64,000 nucleotides of DNA from Paracoccaceae bacterium. Lineage in GTDB: Bacteria; Pseudomonadota; Alphaproteobacteria; Rhodobacterales; Rhodobacteraceae. The notes beneath the pieces are model-generated. The model searched no databases, was not told the origin of the DNA, and worked only from the letters and a program-made list of their open reading frames with translations. Position 1 is the stretch's first letter; each line of letters opens with the position of its first letter. The position numbers and the translations under genes are program-made. Below are positions 57,925 through 64,000 of the stretch, one piece after another. The stretch is taken from assembly GCA_902534325.1 (NCBI GenBank), contig CACAPQ010000005.1:2501-66500 (forward strand), read 5' to 3'.

Positions 57925-59343
57925 TTATGCCCCCATTATTGCTTTAACTTCAAGAAACTCTTCTAAGCCCCATTCTGCTTTCTCACGACCGTTGCCCGAC
58001 TGTTTATAGCCTCCAAATGGCGCGTCTGCGCCACCGGACCCATAGTTCACATGAATTTGGCCAGCCCTCAGACGTCTTGCAATTGAAGTGAGCGTTTCTT
58101 TGTCTTCTCCTGAAACATAAGCTGCAAGGCCATATTCAGTATCGTTTGCAATCGCCACAGCATCATCAATGTTCTCATAGGTGAGCATTGAAAGAACCGG
58201 GCCAAATATTTCTTCTTTTGAAATTGCCATATCATTTTCGACATTACCAAAAACCGTAGGCTTTGCGTAATAACCTTTTTCTAATCCATCTGGTTTTCCA
58301 GTGCCACCAATCAATAGTTCAGCACCCTCATCAATACCTTTTTGGATTAAATTTTGAACTTTTTTATACTGTACGTCGCTGACAAGAGGACCAATGGTTG
58401 TTTCTTCCTTTTTTGGATCGCCGGCAATTACTTTTTCAGCTGCGTCTTTTGCAATGGAATATGCGTCATCTTTTCGAGAGGCTGGAACCAACATTCGTGT
58501 AGGTGCATTACATGATTGGCCTGTGTTACTCATACAGGAGTCGACCCCAGCACGAATTGATCCTTCAAAATTAGCGTCGTCCAAAATAATATTAGCTGAC
58601 TTTCCGCCTAGTTCCTGACTTACTCGTTTGACACTATCAGCAGATGCCTTTGCAACTGCGACGCCTCCCCTCGTTGAACCAGTGAAAGACATCATGTCAA
58701 TATCAGGATGGGCTGACATTGCTTCACCTACAACTGGCCCCATTCCGTTTATTAGATTAAAAACCCCAGCTGGCACTTTTGCCTCATCTAATATCTCAGC
58801 GATAACCATTGATGAAAGGGGGGCAATTTCGGAAGGTTTTAATATAGCTGTACATCCTGCGGCAAGGCATGGTGCCAGTTTGGATACCACTTGATTAACG
58901 GGCCAATTCCACGGCGTTATTAATCCGCATACGCCTATAGGCTCATGTCTGATAATAAAACTTCCATGTTCATACTCAAAATTATGATTGGTTAAAGAGC
59001 GGATAGCGGCTTTTAAGTGTCCTAATCCCACCATAGCCTGGGCACCCTTGGCGAGGTGGGTTGGGGCGCCCATTTCGGTTTGGATTGCATCCGCAACATC
59101 ATCTAGCCGACGCTTATAAATTTCTCTAATAGTTGTAAGTAAATCAATTCGCTGTTGAACAGGGGTTTGAGAATAAGTTTCGAACGCTGTGCGTGCTGCT
59201 GCTACAGCTTCATTAACGTGATTAGCCGTTCCCAGAGATATTTTTGTGACTTTTTCTTCCGATGCGGGATTTATAACATCAAGTGTTTCAACACCGTTTG
59301 GCTTTACCCAAGAACCATTAATATAAAAGTTTAACTGTTCCAT
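57925..59343 (-). CDS. Aldehyde dehydrogenase (NAD(P)+-dependent)
   Basis: A 472-aa ALDH. Catalytic Cys is in NTGQSCNAPTR, the general-base Glu in SQELGGKSANI, the proton-relay Asn in TPWNWPVNQV, and the Rossmann motif is SFTGSTRGGVAVA. Length and order are standard. It oxidises an aldehyde to an acid; the substrate cannot be told. Monocistronic, with a 266-nt gap to the divergent SDR gene. Confidence 0.97.
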   Translation of the reverse strand: MEQLNFYINGSWVKPNGVETLDVINPASEEKVTKISLGTANHVNEAVAAARTAFETYSQTPVQQRIDLLTTIREIYKRRLDDVADAIQTEMGAPTHLAKGAQAMVGLGHLKAAIRSLTNHNFEYEHGSFIIRHEPIGVCGLITPWNWPVNQVVSKLAPCLAAGCTAILKPSEIAPLSSMVIAEILDEAKVPAGVFNLINGMGPVVGEAMSAHPDIDMMSFTGSTRGGVAVAKASADSVKRVSQELGGKSANIILDDANFEGSIRAGVDSCMSNTGQSCNAPTRMLVPASRKDDAYSIAKDAAEKVIAGDPKKEETTIGPLVSDVQYKKVQNLIQKGIDEGAELLIGGTGKPDGLEKGYYAKPTVFGNVENDMAISKEEIFGPVLSMLTYENIDDAVAIANDTEYGLAAYVSGEDKETLTSIARRLRAGQIHVNYGSGGADAPFGGYKQSGNGREKAEWGLEEFLEVKAIMGA

Positions 59344-59609
59344 TAATTTTTCTCCGTTAATTTTTTAAAATTCGAATCTATTTCAAACTTCAGCTTTTGA
59401 TCTCTATATTTTTAGATCCAACATTAAAAGCTTTATTATGCTAATGCGACGTTGTGGTTTATAAAATAGATATCATAATGAAATTTGCGTCAAAAACTGT
59501 CTTTACCCGACATTGGTAATTTAAAAAATAAGTAGCAATTATCAGCCCATTAGTTAATCCTGACTCCTGAACGTTTTTTTCTTCCGGGTACAAGAAAGGC
59601 AAGCTTGAA

Positions 59610-60368
59610 ATGCAGAGAGTTTTGATCACAGCGGGAGCTAGAGGCATTGGTTATGCTCTGGCAGAACATTTCAGCGATGCAGGTTATCAGATTTGGATTA
59701 TAGACATTTCAAAAGAGGCTTTAAAAAATTGTCCTAAAGATTGGGAGCGCAGTAATCTTGATGTTTGTGATGAAAATGCAATGTCGTCTCTTTTTAAAAA
59801 AATTAATGACAAATGGGCTGGATTAGATGTCCTTTGTGCTAATGCTGGGACAGCTGGTTCAACAGCGTTGATCGAGGATCAAGATGCTGAAGCATTTCGA
59901 AAGTGTTTAGATGTAAATTTAACAGGTGCTTTTCTGTCCGTTAAAGGCAGTTTGCCGATTATGAAACAACAAAAGAAAGGCACCATTATTTTCACTTCGT
60001 CTACTGCGGGTCTTAATGGGTTTCCATATCGCTCTCCTTACTCCGCAAGTAAGTGGGGAATACACGGCTTTATGAAAACATTAGCCATGGAGGCGGGTCC
60101 ATTTGGAATAAGGGCAAACGCTATTGCCCCAGGCTGTGTTGAAGGTGCTCGTATTGATGGAGTAATTGAGAGAGAAGCTGCAAAGAAAAAGACAACACCA
60201 GATGTTATTAGAGAAGCTTATAAATCGGGCACTTCACTTAAGACTTTTGTGAAGGTCGAGGATATCGCATCAATGGCTTTATTTTTGGCCTCAGATCAGG
60301 CAAGTCGAATATCTGGTCAAGTAATTGCTGTTGATGGACATACGGAAAACCCAGATCCAAAAATTTAA
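59610..60368 (+). CDS. Short-chain dehydrogenase/reductase
   Basis: A 252-aa classical SDR. The cofactor motif is TAGARGIG (a variant of TGxxxGIG), CANAG stands in the NNAG position, the catalytic serines are in FTSSTAG and the active-site Tyr/Lys are in SPYSASKWG. The C-terminal SGQVIAVDGHTE is typical of members near gluconate/ribitol-type dehydrogenases. Divergent from the ALDH; convergent with the molybdenum hydroxylase operon. Confidence 0.95.
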   Translation: MQRVLITAGARGIGYALAEHFSDAGYQIWIIDISKEALKNCPKDWERSNLDVCDENAMSSLFKKINDKWAGLDVLCANAGTAGSTALIEDQDAEAFRKCLDVNLTGAFLSVKGSLPIMKQQKKGTIIFTSSTAGLNGFPYRSPYSASKWGIHGFMKTLAMEAGPFGIRANAIAPGCVEGARIDGVIEREAAKKKTTPDVIREAYKSGTSLKTFVKVEDIASMALFLASDQASRISGQVIAVDGHTENPDPKI

Positions 60369-60386
60369 ACCTTACCAAATATTTAT

Positions 60387-60632
60387 TCAGCCACCCTTGA
60401 ATTGCTGAAGTAGAAATATTTCACTATCTGGCTTAATAGGGGTGTGGTCTGCTCCAGCTACCATTTCCCCATCAACTGCAACTGAAACACCTGCTTCTAT
60501 TATGGGCTCCAAGTTTGGGTAAATAGAAATAAGCTCATCGAGCATTTTACCAACAGTATCTGCTTTTACTTTAACTACTAGCTCTCCGTCGGTGAATTTG
60601 CGCAAACCTGACCACAGATTTACTTCTGCCAT
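60387..60632 (-). CDS. MoaD/ThiS-like ubiquitin-fold protein
   Basis: An 81-aa beta-grasp protein ending in FKGG, the diglycine tail on which MoaD, ThiS and related sulfur carriers form a thiocarboxylate. It starts on the TAATG overlap with the Mo-subunit gene, so it is translated right after it. That position suggests a dedicated sulfur carrier for maturing this hydroxylase's molybdopterin or its sulfido ligand; a role in molybdopterin synthesis generally is equally possible. Confidence 0.85.
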   Translation of the reverse strand: MAEVNLWSGLRKFTDGELVVKVKADTVGKMLDELISIYPNLEPIIEAGVSVAVDGEMVAGADHTPIKPDSEIFLLQQFKGG

Positions 60633-62878
60633 TAGCTATCTTCCTTGATCGCTTTTAATACCTTTGGGGGAGAGATTGGCAAATGACGGAGGCGTTTTCC
60701 AGTAGCATCTGCGATTGCGTTAGCAATTGCGGGAAGTGGTGGCGCTATTCCTGTTTCCCCGACTCCGCGCACACCAAATGGGTGGCTATCGCTTGGTACT
60801 TCAACAATGACTGTATCTATCATAGGTAGGTCTGAGGCCACAGGTACTCGATAATCTAAGAACCCGGCGTTTTGCAACTTGCCGTCATCTCCGTAGATAT
60901 ATTCTTCGTTTAAAGCCCAGCCTATTCCCTGAGCAGCACCACCTTGGAACTGACCTTCAACATATGAGGGATGAATAGCTCTACCCGCGTCTTGAACAAC
61001 AAGATAACGCAAGATAGTAGCTCGTCCCGTTTCTGGATCAACTTCAAGATCAACGACGTGCGTGCCAAAGCTTTCTCCTGCGCCTCCATAGGTAGTTGCA
61101 TGGTGACCGGAGATTGGCCCTCCAGTACGACCCATTCGGCGACCAATTTCTTTAATCGTCATAGGTGGGAAGTCACCAGCATTTGGTCCCGATGGATGTG
61201 CGGCTCCATCAAACCAATCGATTGCCTCTGGATCAATTCCCCATTTATCGGCAGCGCGACGACACATTTCTTTAATAGCTTCATTACATGCTTCAACAGC
61301 TGCTTTTCCAGTAGCAAAAGTCGCGCGACTTCCATGGGTTGGTTCATTGACACCCAGAGAACCTGTTTCAACGACATTTACTCGAACATCCTCATACGGG
61401 ATTCCCAAAGTTTCGGAGACCATAAGGGCCATCGCTGCTCTGCTGCCTCCAATATCTGGCGTGCCTATTGATAAGGTAACTGTTCCGTCTTCTCCCAAAG
61501 CCATAGAAATAGATGTCTCTCCCCCATGGTTCATCCAAAATCCTGAAGCAATTCCTCTCCCCTGATTAGGGCCAAGCTCTACCTCTAAATTTGGATGTGA
61601 TTTTGCAGCTTCAAGAGTTTCGATTAGGCCTATTTTTCTGAAGGTTGGTCCGAAACTTGATTTGGTGCCTTCTTTAGATCCGTTCAAAAGTCTCACCTCA
61701 ATTGGGTCGAGGTTTAATTCACGGCACATTTCGTCCACAAGACTTTCTACTGCGAACGCTGCCATAGGAGACCCTGGCGCTCTGTATGCTGCTGACTTGG
61801 GACGGTTAGAGAGCACGTCGTAACCGATGTGATGTACAGCAGGAAGTTGATAATTAGCAAATGCGCACTCCAGTGCCATGCCAGTCGGCGCCATTCCTGG
61901 GAACGCTCCGCCTTGCATCCGGAAAACTGCTGAAGCGGCTGTCATTTTCCCGTTTTTCTTCATGCCTATTTTAACGTCCATTGAAGCGGACGCAGTTGGA
62001 CCAGTGGCACGCAAAACTTCTGATCGCGTCATAACTAATTTTACGGGCCGCCCACCTGCCTTTCGGGAAAGAGCTAGAGAAAGGGCTTCAGAAAAAATTG
62101 TAGTTTTTCCACCAAAGCCACCACCTATCTCTGATGGTGTAACCCGAAGCTGAGAGGCTTCCAGCCCAAGAACTGCTGTGCACATTTTTCTGATAAACCA
62201 CTGACCTTGTGTGCAGATCCACATTTCACCTTTTCCATCTTGGCCAAGCTGACCAACGCAAGCATGTGGTTCAATATACCCCTGATGGGCGGCTTCTGTT
62301 TTATAGGTATTTTCCATGATGAGATCGGCATCAGAGAACCCTGTTTCGAGATCTCCATGGCCAAAGTCCATGTACGAAACAATATTAGATGGTGATCCTT
62401 CTGGTACAGTATGGTCTTGTGCTCCTTCCCTGATGACTGGTGCATCAGGCCTCATTGCTTCATCTACATCCGTTACGTGGGGTAGAATTTCATATTCAAC
62501 TTCAATAAGCTTAATGGCGTCTTTTGCCACCAATGCAGACGTTGCAGCGATGGCAGCAACTGCATGCCCGTCATATAAAACTCTATCACCAGCAATCGTA
62601 TTTTCTTGCAGGTAAAAATCTTCGCCTTTGAGGCCAGTAGGAAAATCAGCTCGTGTCACAAAAGTTTTTACACCCGACAAGGCTTCTGCTTTGGAGGTAT
62701 CAATTTTAATGATGCGAGCATGTGCATGAGGGGATCTGAGCACAGCGGCGTGAAGCATGTTTGGTGCATTAAAGTCAGCTCCATATTTTGCCCGCCCTGT
62801 TACTTTGTCTAGACCGTCAGGTCGATTTGGACGTGTTCCTATATAGTTAAATTTATTAATGAGTTCATCTTTTGCCAT
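60632..62878 (-). CDS. Molybdenum hydroxylase large subunit (xanthine dehydrogenase family)
   Basis: A 748-aa molybdopterin-binding subunit. The cofactor segment is EIGGGFGGKT near residue 255, AYRAPGSP near residue 363 resembles benzoyl-CoA reductase- and xanthine-type enzymes rather than CO dehydrogenase (no AYxCSFR), and the active-site glutamate is in GVGETGIAPP near the end. The N-terminal RPDGLDKVTGRAKYGAD is typical. It hydroxylates a heterocycle or aromatic acid; the substrate is unknown. Joined to its neighbours by 1-nt overlaps. Confidence 0.95.
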   Translation of the reverse strand: MAKDELINKFNYIGTRPNRPDGLDKVTGRAKYGADFNAPNMLHAAVLRSPHAHARIIKIDTSKAEALSGVKTFVTRADFPTGLKGEDFYLQENTIAGDRVLYDGHAVAAIAATSALVAKDAIKLIEVEYEILPHVTDVDEAMRPDAPVIREGAQDHTVPEGSPSNIVSYMDFGHGDLETGFSDADLIMENTYKTEAAHQGYIEPHACVGQLGQDGKGEMWICTQGQWFIRKMCTAVLGLEASQLRVTPSEIGGGFGGKTTIFSEALSLALSRKAGGRPVKLVMTRSEVLRATGPTASASMDVKIGMKKNGKMTAASAVFRMQGGAFPGMAPTGMALECAFANYQLPAVHHIGYDVLSNRPKSAAYRAPGSPMAAFAVESLVDEMCRELNLDPIEVRLLNGSKEGTKSSFGPTFRKIGLIETLEAAKSHPNLEVELGPNQGRGIASGFWMNHGGETSISMALGEDGTVTLSIGTPDIGGSRAAMALMVSETLGIPYEDVRVNVVETGSLGVNEPTHGSRATFATGKAAVEACNEAIKEMCRRAADKWGIDPEAIDWFDGAAHPSGPNAGDFPPMTIKEIGRRMGRTGGPISGHHATTYGGAGESFGTHVVDLEVDPETGRATILRYLVVQDAGRAIHPSYVEGQFQGGAAQGIGWALNEEYIYGDDGKLQNAGFLDYRVPVASDLPMIDTVIVEVPSDSHPFGVRGVGETGIAPPLPAIANAIADATGKRLRHLPISPPKVLKAIKEDS

Positions 62879-63360
62879 TAGGATACTTCCCTCATTTCTT
62901 TTGCTGCATCTAGCACAGCCCTTATAATCTTATCATACCCGGTACATCGACAGAGATTACCGGCTAACCAATATCGCACCTGTTCTTCATTTGGGTCAGG
63001 ATTTTTTTCCAATAAATTTTTTGCTGCTACCAGAATACCTGGTGTGCAAATCCCGCACTGCAAAGCGGCATGCTCAACAAATTTTTTCTGAAGGGGGTGC
63101 AGTTTGTCACCTGCCGCCATACCCTCAATTGTTTCGATACTCTTGCCGCTGGCTTCCACACCTAAAATCAGGCATGAGCAAACCAGACGGTCGTCAATTG
63201 TTACCGTGCAGGCGCCACAATCGCCTGTTCCGCAGCCTTCCTTCGTTCCAGTTAAATTAAGACGGTCTCGCAAAACGTCTAATAGAGTTTCCCGGGGATC
63301 ACACAGAAATTCAGTTTCGTCGCCATTTACTTTGGCAGTTACATGAATATTACTCATCAT
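62878..63360 (-). CDS. Molybdenum hydroxylase 2Fe-2S subunit
   Basis: A 160-aa small subunit with two [2Fe-2S] clusters. The plant-ferredoxin-type cluster uses C43, C48, C51 and C63; the second uses C102, C105, C137 and C139 (QCGICTPG and LCRCTGY). It transfers electrons between the molybdenum and FAD subunits. It shares one base with both neighbouring genes (TAATG). Confidence 0.97.
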   Translation of the reverse strand: MMSNIHVTAKVNGDETEFLCDPRETLLDVLRDRLNLTGTKEGCGTGDCGACTVTIDDRLVCSCLILGVEASGKSIETIEGMAAGDKLHPLQKKFVEHAALQCGICTPGILVAAKNLLEKNPDPNEEQVRYWLAGNLCRCTGYDKIIRAVLDAAKEMREVS

Positions 63361-64000
63361 TATTTTCCTTGGGCTCGATCATAAGCTTTTTTTGCAGTGC
63401 GCACGGCTAGAACACCAGCGATGTCTGTTCTAAACTCTATCGTTCCTCTTTTATCATCAATTGGATTACATGCTTTCTCCGCCGCTTGGGCTAGTTTTTT
63501 CATCGCTGAGTCATCTAATTTAGTTCCGATTATAGCCTCAGCACATTTGTCAACTAATAGCACGGTGGGTGCTACCGCCCCTAGAGCTACACGTGCTTCA
63601 GTAATTACCCCATTATCTGAGCGCAAACTAACCGCGCAGCCAACAACTGCGATATCCATTTCTGTTCTTGGTATGAACCTTAAGTAAGCATCACCTGCAT
63701 TCTTTCCTCTTGCTGGTATATGAACAGCTGAGATCAGTTCACCTTTTTTAAGTGATGTTTTGCTTGGACCAGTTGGAATATTTTCGACTTTTTCTATTCT
63801 TTCGCCAGAGGGACCTATCACTGAAACAGTAGCCCCAGCGGCAATTTGAGCAGGTACACTATCTGCTGCAGGTGACCCATTACATAGATTTCCAACTATC
63901 GTGGCTCTTCCTTGAATTTGCGTTGATCCAATTAAATCTGTGGCCTCCACCAAGCCTGGCCAAGCTTTCTTAAACTCTGCATGCTCTGACATCTCAGCGC
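63360..64000 (-). CDS. Molybdenum hydroxylase FAD subunit, cut by window end
   Basis: The visible 3' part of the FAD-binding (CoxM/XdhB-like) subunit. The segment IGSTQIQGRATIVGNLCNGSPAAD corresponds to the second FAD-contact region that lies about 100 residues into full-length members, and the reading frame stays open to base 64000. An internal ATG at 63992 is therefore not the true start. The C-terminal CO_deh_flav_C domain is complete. It is the first visible gene of the leftward operon. Confidence 0.93.
   Translation of the reverse strand, partial: AEMSEHAEFKKAWPGLVEATDLIGSTQIQGRATIVGNLCNGSPAADSVPAQIAAGATVSVIGPSGERIEKVENIPTGPSKTSLKKGELISAVHIPARGKNAGDAYLRFIPRTEMDIAVVGCAVSLRSDNGVITEARVALGAVAPTVLLVDKCAEAIIGTKLDDSAMKKLAQAAEKACNPIDDKRGTIEFRTDIAGVLAVRTAKKAYDRAQGK

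Noticed and set aside
60971-61471. A 166-aa ORF opposite the molybdenum subunit
   Set aside because: No motif or start signal; the opposite strand encodes conserved molybdopterin-binding sequence.

Overview
The window looks like a chromosomal segment of a marine alphaproteobacterium, most likely Rhodobacterales (Roseobacter-like) or a close relative. The evidence is the 23S-5S-tRNA-fMet gene order, the five-step HutF/HutG histidine pathway, a zur-znuCB // znuA locus with CobW and WD40 companions, and many ABC transporters and catabolic enzymes for small organic nitrogen compounds. Base composition is moderate to AT-leaning. I saw no phage, insertion sequence, integrase or CRISPR array. Gene density is high and no gene-free stretch exceeds 300 bases; the longest gaps are 50334-50617 and 59344-59609.

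Layout. 1-2912: 3' part of a ribosomal RNA operon (23S truncated by the window edge, 5S inside a processing stem, tRNA-fMet). 3030-10553: a vitamin-B12-binding-like protein, then a probable catabolic island with a VanA-like Rieske oxygenase, an M29/NicX-like metalloenzyme, two AhpD/CMD-fold proteins, a creatininase-family hydrolase and a polar-amino-acid-type ABC transporter. 10628-17969: a complete hut locus, with hutF-hutC divergent from hutI-H-G-U, converting histidine to glutamate via formylglutamate. 18098-24100: a PhyH oxygenase with a divergent PanB-like protein, then an AttEFGH/Lol-like exporter with a secreted lipocalin-type hydrolase. 24192-30421: PiT phosphate transporter, fumarase C, an enolase-superfamily enzyme, an MDR reductase and an FAH-family hydrolase.

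30458-37749 is a zinc-homeostasis locus. zur-znuC-znuB-cobW runs leftward. znuA, with an extraordinary His/Asp tandem repeat, runs rightward and is followed by a small protein, a second cobW, a WD40 protein and two more small proteins. 37816-45688 carries a crotonase/aminotransferase pair, an EamA exporter, a GMC oxidoreductase, an enolase-superfamily dehydratase/racemase and a PuuB-like amine oxidase. 45773-49723 is a PotDABC-type transporter, convergent with a PhnZ-like HD-domain oxygenase (49728-50333).

50618-53412 holds a frameshifted MFS gene preceded by a structured element, an AqpS-like channel and a methyltransferase resembling phosphoethanolamine N-methyltransferases. 53418-56867 is a four-gene leftward operon: glycosyltransferase, nucleoside-phosphorylase-like protein, spore-photoproduct-lyase-like radical SAM protein and SDR. 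This is one of the least explained groups in the window. 56977-60368 has a PHP phosphoesterase, an aldehyde dehydrogenase and an SDR. 60387-64000 is a molybdenum-hydroxylase operon (FAD, 2Fe-2S and Mo subunits plus a MoaD/ThiS-like protein) joined by 1-nt TAATG overlaps; its first gene runs off the window end.

The main candidates for something undescribed are the Rieske/NicX-like/creatininase catabolic island, the SPL/phosphorylase/GT2/SDR operon and the PhnZ-like oxygenase beside a Pot-type transporter. Functions are assigned from motifs and remembered family features only; no database search was possible.
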